Shown: positions 52,521 through 62,231, counted from the first letter of the stretch. The stretch: 64,000 bases of DNA from Rhodoplanes sp. (GCF_013377085.1 NZ_JACAAX010000014.1:62001-126000), one strand, 5' to 3'. Translations and numbers: made by a program. The notes: a model not told the origin generated them from the sequence alone.

Positions 52521-53126
52521 TCAGAGCTTCTCGACCGTGGCGGTGTCGCCGGCCGTCTCCTGCTCGCTCATCGACGCGACCGCGGCCTCGAGGGTCGGCA
52601 GGATGTCCTCGACACGCGCGCAGATCCGGTAGCTCATCAGGGCGCCGTTGTGGATGAAGCCGGCCTCGCGCATGCGCTCCAGCACGCCGATCAGCGGCTG
52701 CCAGAAGCCGCCGATGTCGGCCAGCAGGATCGGCTTCCTGTGGCGGCCGAGCTGCGCCCAGGTGAGCTGCTCGACCAGCTCCTCCAGGGTGCCGATGCCG
52801 CCCGGCAGCGCCACGAAGGCGTCGGCGTGGTCGAACATGATCCGCTTTCGCTCGTGCATGTCGCGCGTGACGATCAGCTCGGTGGCGCGGCGGAACATGT
52901 TCTCCTTGGTGCGCAGGAATTCCGGGATGACGCCGATCACCATACCGCCATGGTCGACGACGGCGTCGGCGACGGCGCCCATCAGGCCGTTCGAGCCGCC
53001 GCCATAGACGAGGCCGATTCGGTGCTCGGCGAGAAGCCGACCGAGCCGGCGGGCGGCGGCCAGGAAGGCCGGGTCGGTCCCGGTGCTCGAGCCGCAATAG
53101 ACGCAAATGTTTCGAATAGTGCTCAT
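52521..53126 (-). CDS. LOG-family / TIGR00730 Rossmann-fold protein
   Basis: 201 residues. NICVYCGSSTG opens, YGGGSNGLMGAVADAV is the nucleotide-binding loop and PGGIGTLEELVEQLTW carries the conserved PGGxGTxxE. Many members are cytokinin-nucleoside-monophosphate phosphoribohydrolases (LOG), hydrolysing nucleotide N-glycosidic bonds; a housekeeping nucleotide hydrolase role is equally possible. ATG at 53126 (an alternative at 53135 adds three residues). It is divergent from the Atm1-type transporter gene. Confidence 0.9.
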   Translation of the reverse strand: MSTIRNICVYCGSSTGTDPAFLAAARRLGRLLAEHRIGLVYGGGSNGLMGAVADAVVDHGGMVIGVIPEFLRTKENMFRRATELIVTRDMHERKRIMFDHADAFVALPGGIGTLEELVEQLTWAQLGRHRKPILLADIGGFWQPLIGVLERMREAGFIHNGALMSYRICARVEDILPTLEAAVASMSEQETAGDTATVEKL

Positions 53127-53253
53127 CTTGCGCATCTGGCGTCCCGGGCGCGCCGCGTCAAGGCCGCATGAAACAAGCCACGCATGCCGGTCGGCCGTCG
53201 CCGCGGGGGCAGGGCAGGCGGTCGGCCCCGGCCGTCGGTGCTGCAAGCCGGCG

Positions 53254-53295
53254 CGGGAACGCCTATATGGGAGGCGGGAACGCCTATATGGGAGA
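53254..53295 (+). repeat. 21-base tandem duplication before the ABC exporter
   Basis: CGGGAACGCCTATATGGGAGG (read at 53254-53274, 21 bases) is followed immediately by a copy differing only at the last base (53275-53295). Each unit contains CTATAT, which resembles a -10 element, so the duplication may double a promoter or operator for the exporter gene 105 bases downstream. Confidence 0.75.
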
Positions 53296-53400
53296 CGGCG
53301 GGCCCGCCCGTCCTGCTGCCGTCCGGCGCGTCGCGGCGGGCCGCGCCTCCCGAAGACCCCGAATCGAACCAACCCGAGCCAACCCGCGAATCGAGACGAG

Positions 53401-55377
53401 ATGAGACCGACTGCGGCCGAATCCCGCGACACATCCGCCGACGGCGGCAGACTGTTCGGCACCCTGGTGGCGCTGTGGCCCTATATCTGGCCGTCCGACC
53501 GGGCCGACCTCAAGGCGCGCGTGATGCTGGCCATGGTGCTGCTGATCGGCGCCAAGCTCGCCACCATCGCGATGCCGTTCACGTTCAAATGGGCCACCGA
53601 CGCGCTGACGGCGACGGGCGCGCCGGAGAGCACCGCGACCATGCTCGCCTGGGTGCTGGCCGCGCCGATCGCTCTGACGGTCGTCTATGGCGGCACCCGC
53701 ATCCTGATGGCGGTGCTCACCCAGGTGCGCGACGGCATCTTCGCCAAGGTCGCCATGCACGCGGTGCGGCGACTGGCGATTCTCACCTTCGAGCACATGC
53801 ACAGGCTGTCGCTGCGCTTCCACCTCGAGCGCAAGACCGGCGGCCTGACGCGCGTGCTCGAGCGCGGGCGCAACGGCATCGAGATCATCGTCCGGATGGT
53901 GCTGCTGCAGCTCGTCCCGACCATCGTCGAGCTCGGCCTGATCGTCGGCGTGCTGCTGTGGCAGTTCGACTGGCGCTACGTCGCCACCATCGTGGTCACG
54001 GTGGTGCTGTACATGTGGTACACCTACGTCGCGACCGAGTGGCGCATCGGCATCCGCCGCAAGATGAACGACAGCGACACCGACGCCAACACCAAGGCGA
54101 TCGACTCGCTCCTCAACTTCGAGACGGTGAAATACTTCAGCGCCGAGGAGCGCGAGGCCAAGCGTTACGACCGCTCGATGGCCCGTTACGAGGACGCCAG
54201 CGTCAAGGCCTACACGTCGCTCGCCGTGCTCAATGCCGGTCAGGCCGCGATCTTCACGGTCGGCCTCACCACCGTGATGGGCATGTGCGCGATGGGGGTG
54301 CGCAACGGCACCCACACGATCGGCGACTTCGTCATGATCAACGCCATGATGATCCAGCTCTACCAGCCGCTGAACTTCATGGGCATGGTGTATCGCGAGA
54401 TCAAGCAGGCCGTGATCGACATCGAGGCGATGTTCTCGCTGCTGTCGCGCGAGACCGAGATTGCCGATGCGCCCGGCGCGCCGCCGCTCGCGGTTGCGGC
54501 CGGCACCATAAAGTTCGAGGATGTGCGCTTCGCCTACGAGCCGGCGCGGCAGATCCTGCAGGGGCTCTCCTTCGAGGTGCCGGCCGGCCGCACGGTGGCG
54601 ATCGTCGGTCCGTCCGGGGCCGGCAAGTCGACGATCTCGCGGCTGCTGTATCGCTTCTACGACGTCACCGGCGGCCGCATCACCATCGACGGCAAGGACA
54701 TCCGCAGCGTCACTCAAGGCTCGCTGCGCAACGCCATCGGCATGGTCCCGCAGGACACCGTGCTGTTCAACGACACCATCCGCTACAACATCCGCTACGG
54801 CCGCTGGGAGGCGACCGACGCCGAGGTGGAGGAGGCCGCGCGCCTCGCCCAGATCGACAATTTCATCCGCATGGCGCCGAAGGGCTACGAGACCGAGGTC
54901 GGCGAGCGCGGCCTGAAGCTGTCGGGTGGCGAGAAGCAGCGCGTCGCCATCGCCCGCACGATCCTGAAAGGGCCGCCCATCCTGCTGCTCGACGAGGCGA
55001 CCTCGGCGCTCGACAGCCACACCGAGAAGGAAATCCAGGACGCCCTCGCGCTGGTGTCGAAGAACCGCACCACGCTGGTCATCGCGCATCGGCTCTCCAC
55101 CATCGTCGGGGCCGACGAGATCATCGTGCTGGACAAGGGCCGAATCGTCGAGCGCGGCACCCATGCGGCGCTGCTCGCAGAGGATGGGCTCTATGCCTCG
55201 ATGTGGAACCGCCAGCGCGAGGCCGAGGAGGCGCGCGAGAAGCTGGCGCAGGTCGGTGAGGAGGTCGGCGACACGCCGGCGGCGCCGAACCGCAATCCGC
55301 CCGGGACCGACGATCTCGACCCCGCCGGCGGCCCGGAGGACGGTCCGCCGTCCGACCGCGCCGAGGCGGCCGCCTGA
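53401..55377 (+). CDS. Atm1/HMT1-type ABC exporter (permease-ATPase)
   Basis: 658 residues: six-helix transmembrane domain (about 40-360) and ATPase (about 375-600). Walker A is GPSGAGKST (403-411), signature LSGGEKQR, Walker B ILLLDEATSALD, and IAHRLSTI contains the switch His. NFETVKYFSAEEREAKRYDR and the overall form match mitochondrial Atm1/ABCB7 relatives, which export glutathione-linked sulfur or metal species. The tail after 600 is Pro/Asp-rich and disordered. The ATG at 53401 is chosen because sequence before it is low-complexity and includes the tandem repeat. Confidence 0.93.
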   Translation: MRPTAAESRDTSADGGRLFGTLVALWPYIWPSDRADLKARVMLAMVLLIGAKLATIAMPFTFKWATDALTATGAPESTATMLAWVLAAPIALTVVYGGTRILMAVLTQVRDGIFAKVAMHAVRRLAILTFEHMHRLSLRFHLERKTGGLTRVLERGRNGIEIIVRMVLLQLVPTIVELGLIVGVLLWQFDWRYVATIVVTVVLYMWYTYVATEWRIGIRRKMNDSDTDANTKAIDSLLNFETVKYFSAEEREAKRYDRSMARYEDASVKAYTSLAVLNAGQAAIFTVGLTTVMGMCAMGVRNGTHTIGDFVMINAMMIQLYQPLNFMGMVYREIKQAVIDIEAMFSLLSRETEIADAPGAPPLAVAAGTIKFEDVRFAYEPARQILQGLSFEVPAGRTVAIVGPSGAGKSTISRLLYRFYDVTGGRITIDGKDIRSVTQGSLRNAIGMVPQDTVLFNDTIRYNIRYGRWEATDAEVEEAARLAQIDNFIRMAPKGYETEVGERGLKLSGGEKQRVAIARTILKGPPILLLDEATSALDSHTEKEIQDALALVSKNRTTLVIAHRLSTIVGADEIIVLDKGRIVERGTHAALLAEDGLYASMWNRQREAEEAREKLAQVGEEVGDTPAAPNRNPPGTDDLDPAGGPEDGPPSDRAEAAA

Positions 55378-55512
55378 GGCGGCTCGTCGCCGTCGCGACT
55401 CGCCGCCATGGCGACGCGGCTGTGTACGCCTTTCGCACAACCACCCTTCGCGGCCGACGATGTGGTACGAACGAGGCCGATTCAGGCGGACGCCGCGGCC
55501 ACCCCCGACTCC

Positions 55513-55617
55513 GTCATTCCGGAAGCCGAGCGAAGCTCGGCTGTCCGGAATCCATAATCCCTGTCGGCGAGTATGGATTCCGGGCTCGCAGGCCTGCAGC
55601 CCGCGCCCCGGAATGAC
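55513..55617. repeat. Dispersed repeat family B, copy 2
   Basis: 105 bases bounded by GTCATTCCGG (55513-55522) and CCGGAATGAC (55608-55617), perfect inverted ends. It contains CCGAGCGAAGCTCGG, a 15-base near-perfect palindrome, and GGAATCCATAA / TATGGATTCC arms shared with copy 1. Confidence 0.85.
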
Positions 55618-55658
55618 AGAGGCAGAGTGTGGCCCGAGGTCACATTTCGAGAGCTCCC

Positions 55659-56360
55659 ATGTCCATCGTCGATTCCATTCGCTCCCAGCTCGTGCCCATC
55701 AATTCCGAGGGCTATCCTTTCATCGGCGCCTTTGCGCTGGTCAGCCTGGTTCTATTCTGGCTGTGGTCGCCACTCGGCTGGCTCGGCGTCGTCGCGACGC
55801 TGTGGTGCGTCTATTTCTTCCGCGATCCGCCGCGCGTCACGCCGCTCCGCGAAGGCATCCTGGTGTCGCCGGCGGACGGCCGCGTCGCGCGGGTGTCGCC
55901 GGCCAAGCCGCCGGTCGAACTCGGGCTCGGCGATGCGCCGCTGCCGCGCGTCTCGATCTTCATGAATGTCTTCGACGTCCACGTGAACCGCAGCCCGATC
56001 GCCGGCCGCATCGAGCGCATCGCCTACACGCCGGGCCTGTTCATCAATGCCGAGCTCGACAAGGCGAGCGAGAACAACGAGCGCAACGGCTTCGTCATCG
56101 CGACGCCGGCGGGCGTGCGCATCGGCATGGTGCAGATCGCCGGCCTGGTGGCGCGCCGCATCGTCAGCTTCGTGCGCGAGGGCGCCAGCGTCGGGGCGGG
56201 CGAGCGGGTCGGCATGATCCGCTTCGGCTCGCGGGTCGACGTCTACCTGCCCGAGGGGTCGCGGCCGCTGGTCGCCGAGGGCCAGACCATGCTGGCCGGC
56301 GAGACCGTGATCGCCGACCTCAAGGCGAGCGACCCCGGCCGCACCTTCCGGGTGGGGTAG
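55659..56360 (+). CDS. psd: Phosphatidylserine decarboxylase proenzyme (short type)
   Basis: 233 residues, the short form common in alphaproteobacteria. It has an N-terminal membrane anchor ([20 protein letters not shown]), [20 protein letters not shown] (catalytic-region His) and the self-processing site Gly190-Ser191 in RFGSRVD, where cleavage converts Ser to the pyruvoyl cofactor. It decarboxylates phosphatidylserine to phosphatidylethanolamine. pssA, which makes its substrate, lies 0.9 kb downstream on the same strand, with a small gene between. The ATG at 55659 is preferred over 55629. Confidence 0.95.
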   Translation: MSIVDSIRSQLVPINSEGYPFIGAFALVSLVLFWLWSPLGWLGVVATLWCVYFFRDPPRVTPLREGILVSPADGRVARVSPAKPPVELGLGDAPLPRVSIFMNVFDVHVNRSPIAGRIERIAYTPGLFINAELDKASENNERNGFVIATPAGVRIGMVQIAGLVARRIVSFVREGASVGAGERVGMIRFGSRVDVYLPEGSRPLVAEGQTMLAGETVIADLKASDPGRTFRVG

Positions 56361-56839
56361 GCGAGTCGCGACCCGGCGAGGCCGCTTCGAAGGCCTCTGC
56401 GAGGAGCCGGAGAGGACGCGGACGAGAACGTTTGGAGTCCATATGGCCGCGCGCGGTGCTGCACAGGGGATCTCCTCTTTAGAGGACCTCTAATGTATGT
56501 GAAATTCACGAGTCCCACCCGACGACGGTACTATCGTAGGCATTGAAAAGCGCCGCGCCGTGACTCAAAACAGTCCGACGAGGCATCGGGGCGTCTGCAC
56601 AACGACAATAAACAAGAGGTCGATCCATGTGGTCCTGTCTTTCGGGAATACAGGTGTCGGCTCACGATCAATAACAGTATGGTAGAGACGAGCTTCAGGC
56701 TTGTTCGTTAGCCTGGAATCTCAGATCTATTGCTATTTTTGATCGGAATCATGTTCTGGTTTCATTGTGACCGCGGCGGCTCTTTTGTGGCTGCGCCGAT
56801 ATCGGCGCAGCAGCACGACGACATTGCGAGGCGGGGGCG
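56361..56839. other. AT-rich non-coding region downstream of psd
   Basis: 479 bases without a supported gene, markedly AT-richer than the surroundings (56500-56770). It contains TCCTC-TTTA-GAGGA (56472-56485), overlapping a second palindrome AGAGG-A-CCTCT (56480-56490), which could switch between two hairpins. A promoter for the small gene at 56840 is expected near 56720-56765. Confidence 0.5.
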
Positions 56840-57073
56840 ATGAGCAGGTTCAAGATCGATCACGACAAGCCGGTGCCGGCGCAGGCCCGCGACCTGATGG
56901 CGTTGTTCGGGCCGCGCGCCTACGGCGTCGCGCGTCGCATGCAGCGCCGCAATTTCCACCGGGCCGAACGCGCCCGCTACTGGGCCGCGGTCGCCCGCGC
57001 CGTCCGGCACGCCCGGATGGAGGATCGGGTCAAGACGGGCGGCGGCAGGAGCGTCGGCGGCACGACGGCCTGA
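56840..57073 (+). CDS. Small basic hypothetical protein
   Basis: 77 residues, strongly basic, with no signal peptide: MSRFKIDHDKPVPAQARDLM, then MQRRNFHRAERARYWAAVAR AV-type helix rich in Arg and aromatic residues. The ribosome binding site GGCGGGGGCG directly precedes the ATG. Unrecognised family. Placement between psd and pssA may be incidental, since repeat B copy 3 separates it from pssA. The amphipathic Arg-rich helix could bind nucleic acid or membrane lipids; this is speculation. Confidence 0.65.
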   Translation: MSRFKIDHDKPVPAQARDLMALFGPRAYGVARRMQRRNFHRAERARYWAAVARAVRHARMEDRVKTGGGRSVGGTTA

Positions 57074-57080
57074 AACCTCC

Positions 57081-57140
57081 GTCATTCCATTCCGCGGTTA
57101 TGGAGTCCGGGCTCGCCGCTGCGCTGCGCCCCGGAACGAC
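57081..57140. repeat. Dispersed repeat family B, copy 3 (internally shortened)
   Basis: 60 bases starting GTCATTCCAT and ending CCGGAACGAC, with the shared GGTTATGGAGTCCGGGCTCG core and CGCTGCGCCCC. It lacks about 40 internal bases found in copies 1 and 2. Confidence 0.75.
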
Positions 57141-57239
57141 AAGCCTGACCGTCTGCCCGCCACCCGATGTTTCATCCGCGACATTCTGAGCACTGCGCGG
57201 CATGGCGAAACAGTGCGGCCGGCGCTATAGTCGCCCGCC

Positions 57240-58184
57240 ATGTCCCTGTTCCCCCCCTTCGATCCCGACCGTGACCGGCGCGAGCCGCGCCTGCGCGGTT
57301 TCCGCCCGATCCCCATCCGGACGCTCGTCCCCAACATCGTCACGCTGCTGTCGCTGTGTGCCGGCCTGACCGCCATCCGGCTCGCAGCCGAGTTGCGCTT
57401 CGAGCTGGCGCTCGCCGCCATCGTGTTCGCCGCCGTGCTGGACGGCATCGACGGCCGGCTCGCCCGCATGCTGAAGGGCACGTCGCGCTTCGGGGCGGAG
57501 CTGGACAGTCTCGCCGACTTCGTCAATTTCGGCGTCGCGCCGGCCCTGATCCTGTATTTCTGGGGCCTGCACGACCTCAAGAATGTCGGCTGGATCGTCG
57601 CCATCGTGTTCGCGATCTGTGCGGGCCTGCGCCTCGCCCGCTTCAACGTGATGATCGACGACCCCAATCGCCCCGTCTGGGCCGGCAACTTCTTCACCGG
57701 CATTCCGGCGCCGGCCGGCGCCATCGTGGTGCTGCTGCCGATCTATCTGCAGTTCCTCGGCGTGGCGAAGTCCCTGATCCCGATGCCGCTGGTGCTGATC
57801 TATACGCTGGCGATCGGCCTCCTGATGATCTCCAAGCTGCCGGTGTGGTCGGGCAAGAAGCTCGGCACCAGGGTGGCGCCCGAGATGGTGCTGCCGGCCT
57901 TCGTTCTGGCCGTGCTGTTCTTCGCCCTGTTGATCAGCTACCCCTGGGAGGTGCTCACCACCGGGACCGTGGTCTATCTCGGCTGCCTGCCGCTCGGCTG
58001 GAAGTCCTATCGGCGACAGGCCGAGGCCGATCGCGCCGCCGCCGATCGGGCGGCCGCCGGGCGATCGCCGCAGCCGGCCGAGTCCGGCCTCTCGACGGGA
58101 GCGCCCCCCCCGGCCGCGGCCGTGCCGCCCGAGGCTCCGCGGCCCGAAGGGCCGAACGGCGAGCGGCCGAGCCGCCTCAACTGA
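57240..58184 (+). CDS. pssA: CDP-diacylglycerol-serine O-phosphatidyltransferase
   Basis: 314 residues, an integral membrane enzyme making phosphatidylserine from CDP-diacylglycerol and serine. The CDP-alcohol phosphotransferase motif D-x2-DG-x2-AR-x8-G-x3-D-x3-D is complete: Asp68, Asp71-Gly72, Ala75-Arg76, Gly85, Asp89, Asp93. About eight hydrophobic segments follow. The C-terminal 60 residues are Ala/Pro/Arg-rich and probably cytosolic. With psd upstream it forms the phosphatidylethanolamine pathway. Confidence 0.95.
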   Translation: MSLFPPFDPDRDRREPRLRGFRPIPIRTLVPNIVTLLSLCAGLTAIRLAAELRFELALAAIVFAAVLDGIDGRLARMLKGTSRFGAELDSLADFVNFGVAPALILYFWGLHDLKNVGWIVAIVFAICAGLRLARFNVMIDDPNRPVWAGNFFTGIPAPAGAIVVLLPIYLQFLGVAKSLIPMPLVLIYTLAIGLLMISKLPVWSGKKLGTRVAPEMVLPAFVLAVLFFALLISYPWEVLTTGTVVYLGCLPLGWKSYRRQAEADRAAADRAAAGRSPQPAESGLSTGAPPPAAAVPPEAPRPEGPNGERPSRLN

Positions 58185-58309
58185 CGGGCGAGGGGCGCGG
58201 CGACGGGACGCCCGGCGAGACTGGTGCGCAGGCGCTGTTCAAGGTTGACGCCGGCGCGGGGCCGGGCGATGCCTGCCGCCTCGAAGCGGTGCAGCATGAA
58301 GGCCATTCC

Positions 58310-60526
58310 GTGAGCCAGACCGAGCCGAAGATCACCCCGGAGCTGATCGCCCAGCACGGGCTGAAGCCGGACGAGTACGAGCGCATCGTCGCCCTGATCG
58401 GCCGCGCCCCGACCTTCACGGAGCTCGGCATCTTCTCGGCCATGTGGAACGAGCACTGCTCGTACAAGTCCTCGAAGATCCACCTGAAGACGCTGCCGGT
58501 GAGCGCCCCCTGGGTGATCCAGGGCCCGGGCGAGAACGCCGGCGTCATCGATATCGGCGACGGGCTTGCGGCGGTGTTCAAGATGGAGAGCCACAACCAC
58601 CCGAGCTACATCGAGCCCTACCAGGGCGCGACCACCGGGGTGGGCGGGATCCTGCGCGACGTCTTCACCATGGGGGCGCGGCCGATCGCCTGCCTCAACT
58701 CTCTCTCCTTCGGGGCGCCCTCGCACGCCAAGACCCGCCGCCTGGTGGCCGGCGTCGTCGCCGGGGTCGGCGGCTACGGCAACTCCTTCGGGGTGCCGAC
58801 GGTCGGCGGCTCGGTGCGTTTCCACAAGAGCTACGACGGCAACAACCTGGTCAACGCCTTCGCGCTCGGCCTCGCCGAGGCGGACAAGATCTTCTACGCG
58901 GCGGCGTCCGGCGTCGGCATGCCGATCGTCTATCTCGGCTCCAAGACGGGCCGCGACGGGATGGGCGGCGCCACCATGGCGTCGGCCGAGTTCGACGAGG
59001 ACGCCGAGCAGAAGCGCCCGACCGTGCAGGTCGGCGACCCGTTCTCGGAGAAGCTGCTGCTCGAGGCCTGCCTCGAGATCATGGCCAAGGGCTGTGTCGT
59101 CGCCATCCAGGACATGGGCGCGGCCGGGCTGACCTGCTCGGCCGTCGAGATGGGCGCCAAGGGCGACCTCGGCGTCACCCTCGACCTCGACAAGGTGCCG
59201 TGCCGCGAGACCGCGATGACGGCCTACGAGATGATGCTGTCGGAGAGCCAGGAGCGCATGCTCATGGTGCTCGAGCCCAGCAAGCGCGACGAGGCCGAGG
59301 CGATCTTCCGCAAATGGGGCCTCGACTTCGCCGTGGTCGGAGAGACCACGCCGACCAAGCGGTTCATCGTCGAGCGCAACGGCGTCGTGATGGCCGATCT
59401 CCCCATCAAGGAGCTCGGTGACGAGGCGCCGGTCTACGACCGCCCGCATGTGTCGACGGACAAGCCCGCCGTCATCGACCCCGCCTCGATCACGTCGGAG
59501 ATGACGCTCGCCCATGCACTCGAAGGGCTGATCGGCACGCCCGATCTGTGCAGCAAGCGCTGGGTGTGGGAGCAGTACGACCACGTCATCATGGGCAACA
59601 CGGTGCAGCGCCCCGGCGGCGACGCCGCCGTGGTGCGCGTGCTGGACGGGCCGAAGGCGCTGGCCATGACCACCGACGTGACGCCGCGCTACTGCGAGGC
59701 CGATCCGTTCGAGGGCGGCAAGCAGGCGGTCGCCGAGGCGTGGCGCAATCTCACGGCCGTTGGCGCCAGGCCGCTCGCCGTGACCGACAACCTGAACTTC
59801 GGCAATCCCGAGAAGCCGGAGATCATGGGCCAGCTCGTCGACTGCATCGCCGGCATCGCCGAGGCCTGCCGGGCGCTCGACTTCCCGGTCGTGTCCGGCA
59901 ACGTGTCGCTCTACAACGAGACCAACGGGCGGGCCATCCAGCCGACCCCGACGATCGGCGGCGTCGGCGTGCTCGACGACTTCTCCAAGAGCGCCACCGT
60001 CGCCTTCAAGGCGGCCGGCGAGACGATCCTGGTGCTCGGCGCGACAACCGGCTGGCTCGGACAGTCGCTTTATCTGCGCGACCTGTTCGGCCGGGAGGAG
60101 GGGGCGCCGCCGCCCGTCGACCTCGCGGTGGAGAAGTGCAACGGCGACCTCGTCCGCGGCCTGATCCGCGACGGCCTGGTCACGGCCGTGCACGACATCT
60201 CCGACGGCGGCCTCCTGGTCGCGGTCGCCGAGATGGCGATGGCGGGCGGCCACGGCGCGCATCTCGATGCCGCCGCAGCGGGCGGCGTGCAGCCGCACGC
60301 CTTCTGGTTCGGCGAGGACCAGGCCCGCTACGTCGTCACGGCGACGGCCGCCGCCGCCGAGATCGTCTCGGCGCGCGCCCGCGAGGCGGGCGTGCCGGTG
60401 CAAAAGCTCGGCACCACCGGCGGGCACGCGGTTGCGATTTCCGGTGACCGACCGAGTCAGCTACAGACCTTGACCGAGAAGTTCGAGCGCTGGCTGCCGA
60501 CCTATATGGCGGGCGGCGCCGGTTGA
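58310..60526 (+). CDS. purL: Phosphoribosylformylglycinamidine synthase subunit PurL (small form)
   Basis: 738 residues starting at GTG (58310), with GAAGG seven bases upstream; a frame continuing to 57356 overlaps pssA and is rejected. It is the ATP-grasp-like catalytic subunit of the PurLQS complex in purine synthesis. Visible features are [42 protein letters not shown] (catalytic His and ATP/Mg region), TVGGSVRFH and [10 protein letters not shown]. The length is that of small PurL, so purQ and purS are expected elsewhere. bolA follows 72 bases later. Confidence 0.96.
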   Translation: MSQTEPKITPELIAQHGLKPDEYERIVALIGRAPTFTELGIFSAMWNEHCSYKSSKIHLKTLPVSAPWVIQGPGENAGVIDIGDGLAAVFKMESHNHPSYIEPYQGATTGVGGILRDVFTMGARPIACLNSLSFGAPSHAKTRRLVAGVVAGVGGYGNSFGVPTVGGSVRFHKSYDGNNLVNAFALGLAEADKIFYAAASGVGMPIVYLGSKTGRDGMGGATMASAEFDEDAEQKRPTVQVGDPFSEKLLLEACLEIMAKGCVVAIQDMGAAGLTCSAVEMGAKGDLGVTLDLDKVPCRETAMTAYEMMLSESQERMLMVLEPSKRDEAEAIFRKWGLDFAVVGETTPTKRFIVERNGVVMADLPIKELGDEAPVYDRPHVSTDKPAVIDPASITSEMTLAHALEGLIGTPDLCSKRWVWEQYDHVIMGNTVQRPGGDAAVVRVLDGPKALAMTTDVTPRYCEADPFEGGKQAVAEAWRNLTAVGARPLAVTDNLNFGNPEKPEIMGQLVDCIAGIAEACRALDFPVVSGNVSLYNETNGRAIQPTPTIGGVGVLDDFSKSATVAFKAAGETILVLGATTGWLGQSLYLRDLFGREEGAPPPVDLAVEKCNGDLVRGLIRDGLVTAVHDISDGGLLVAVAEMAMAGGHGAHLDAAAAGGVQPHAFWFGEDQARYVVTATAAAAEIVSARAREAGVPVQKLGTTGGHAVAISGDRPSQLQTLTEKFERWLPTYMAGGAG

Positions 60527-60597
60527 GAGCATGGCCGAGGCGCGTTGCCGGGCGCGGATCGACGGTGCACACTGAGATCGACGGTGCGGAGACGGCC

Positions 60598-60834
60598 ATG
60601 CCGATGAATGCCAACGACATCGAAGCGCTGATCAAGCGCCACATTCCGGACGCCGAGGTGACCATCCGGGACCTCGCCGGCGACGGCGACCACTATGCAG
60701 CCACCGTGGTCTCCGAGATGTTTCGCGGAAAAACGCGGGTGCAGCAGCACCAGCTCGTCTACCAAGCCCTCAAGTCCGAGATGGGCGGGGAGCTGCACGC
60801 GCTGGCGCTGCAGACCGGCACGCCGAAGGGCTGA
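60598..60834 (+). CDS. BolA-family protein
   Basis: 78 residues: MPMNANDIEALIKRHIPDAE opens and the conserved DHYAATVVSEMFRGKTRVQQHQLVY segment carries the Fe-S ligand-type His and the BolA class II helix-turn signature. BolA proteins pair with monothiol glutaredoxins to bind [2Fe-2S] clusters; grxD lies 0.9 kb downstream, the usual alphaproteobacterial purL-bolA-grxD order, here separated by a repeat and a RidA-like gene. The ATG at 60598 is chosen over the frame from 60523 because the domain starts there. Confidence 0.92.
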   Translation: MPMNANDIEALIKRHIPDAEVTIRDLAGDGDHYAATVVSEMFRGKTRVQQHQLVYQALKSEMGGELHALALQTGTPKG

Positions 60835-61141
60835 GCGGCTCCCGCAGTCCTGGGCGCGACTTGGCGGCGCAGCGCGACGCACGACCTCTCGGTCGTCATC
60901 GTCCGCGAAGGCGGACGATCCAGTACCCGCCGGAGTCCGTTGTTTCATCGAACCGCTGCGGCGTACTGGGTGCTCCGCCTTCGCGGAGCACGACGGCGGA
61001 CAGCCCTCTTCTGTGGCGGCCTTGCCGCATTCGCCGGTGAGCGAAGTTCGCGAACCGCGCTGGTACGGAGCTTGCTCGTCCGGGCGAGCGCGTGTCTGAT
61101 CTGGCATCGCGTCTCGTCGTTCTCTTTCCCCCGGAGGTGTC
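60835..61141. other. Intergenic region bolA-RidA
   Basis: 307 bases holding repeat family C (60894-60995) and otherwise no gene. CCCCCGGAGGT just before 61142 is the ribosome binding site of the next gene. Confidence 0.5.
60894..60995. repeat. Dispersed palindromic repeat, family C
   Basis: About 100 bases: the left end CGTCATCGTCCGCGAAGGCG contains TCCGC-GAAG-GCGGA and reaches GATCCAGTA; the right end has GTACTGG and CTCCGCC-TT-CGCGGAG then CACGACG, forming an imperfect mirrored pair. It inserts between bolA and the RidA-like gene. Similar elements are common in Bradyrhizobium relatives (recalled). Confidence 0.7.
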
Positions 61142-61621
61142 ATGACCCGCACCCGTGTCGCCGCGCTCGCGGCGCTCTCGCTCTCGTTCTCGGCCAGCCT
61201 CGCCGTCGCCCAGGACCTCTCGCCGAACGGCGTGAAGACGCTGGCGCCGGCCGGCGCCATCAAGACCACCGGCACCTGGAGCCTCGGCACGCGGGCCGGC
61301 GACTTCGTCTACATCGCCGGCATGCGCGGCATCGATGCCGCCACCAACACGCTGGTCGCCGGCGACGAGGCCCGCATCCGCCAGGCCTTCCTCAACATGA
61401 AGCTGATCGCCGAGTCCGAAGGCGCCTCGCTGCGCGACGCCGTGCGGCTGGTCGTCTATGTCACCGACATGTACCGGTTTCGCCCGTTGGTGAACAAGGT
61501 GCAGGAGGAGCTTTGGGGCAAGGGGCCGTATCCGCCCCGCACCATCATCGAGGTCGACCGCCTGAACCAGGATGACATCTGCGAGGTCGAGGGCACCTTC
61601 TACGCACCCGCGAAAAAGTGA
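61142..61621 (+). CDS. Exported RidA/YjgF-family protein
   Basis: 159 residues. A signal peptide (MTRTRVAALAALSLSFSASL, cleavage after AVA) precedes a RidA domain that keeps the key Arg133 (PPRTIIEV) and NQDDICEVEGTF. Cytosolic RidA deaminates reactive enamine intermediates; a periplasmic version suggests a different substrate. GGAGGT lies just upstream of the start. It interrupts the usual bolA-grxD neighbourhood. Confidence 0.88.
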   Translation: MTRTRVAALAALSLSFSASLAVAQDLSPNGVKTLAPAGAIKTTGTWSLGTRAGDFVYIAGMRGIDAATNTLVAGDEARIRQAFLNMKLIAESEGASLRDAVRLVVYVTDMYRFRPLVNKVQEELWGKGPYPPRTIIEVDRLNQDDICEVEGTFYAPAKK

Positions 61622-61748
61622 ACCACGGTCCACCGGCCGGGTCGCGGCAAATGCGCCGAAGGGCTTGGTGGACCACCGGATCCTCGTTTAAATAAGGCCG
61701 AGCGGGTCCGGCCGCGATTGGGCGACCGGCCTCCCAAGGGACGTGATC

Positions 61749-62087
61749 ATGGGCATCGAGCAATTCATCGACAATGAGCTGAAGTCGAACGACGTCGTGC
61801 TGTTCATGAAGGGCACGCCGCAATTCCCGCAATGCGGGTTCTCCGGCCAGGTGGTGCAGATCCTCGACCACCTCGGCGTGCCCTACAAGGGCCTCAACGT
61901 GCTGGAGAACGACGACCTGCGCCAGGGCATCAAGGACTTCTCCAACTGGCCGACCATCCCGCAGCTCTACGTCAAGGGCGAGTTCGTCGGCGGCTGCGAC
62001 ATTATCCGGGAGATGTTCCAGGCCAACGAGCTGCAGCAGTTCTTCAAGGACAAGGGCATCGCGGTCAGCGCCCCAGCGGCGAGCTGA
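61749..62087 (+). CDS. grxD: Monothiol glutaredoxin GrxD
   Basis: 112 residues with the monothiol CGFS motif (Cys29-Ser32) inside [12 protein letters not shown], plus [19 protein letters not shown] (TIPQ glutathione-binding loop and GG-C-D). It carries or transfers [2Fe-2S] clusters with BolA. The ATG at 61749 with AAGGGACG upstream is better than the GTG at 61743. A strong terminator follows. Confidence 0.95.
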   Translation: MGIEQFIDNELKSNDVVLFMKGTPQFPQCGFSGQVVQILDHLGVPYKGLNVLENDDLRQGIKDFSNWPTIPQLYVKGEFVGGCDIIREMFQANELQQFFKDKGIAVSAPAAS

Positions 62088-62113
62088 CGCGCTTCGACGT
62101 CTTCGCGCGACCG

Positions 62114-62142
62114 AAAGGCCGGGGTCAACACCCCGGCCTTTT
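62114..62142 (+). terminator. Intrinsic terminator after grxD
   Basis: AAAGGCCGGGGT (62114-62125) pairs perfectly with ACCCCGGCCTTT (62130-62141) around CAAC, and the stem ends in a T-run: a classic factor-independent terminator. Confidence 0.92.
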
Positions 62143-62212
62143 CGTAGTGGGCGGCAGGGCACGATATGTCGTGGCGTGTCCCCGGCGCGCACCTTGGAAC
62201 CGAAGGTTGAGT

Positions 62213-62231
62213 TGGACTACCTAATAGTCTA
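62213..62231. promoter_or_regulatory. Candidate operator of the VapBC pair
   Basis: TGGACTA (62213-62219) and TAGTCTA (62225-62231) form a dyad with one mismatch around a 5-base spacer, 45 bases upstream of the antitoxin start, in an AT-rich promoter-like stretch. Type II antitoxins usually bind such palindromes to autoregulate. Confidence 0.5.
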
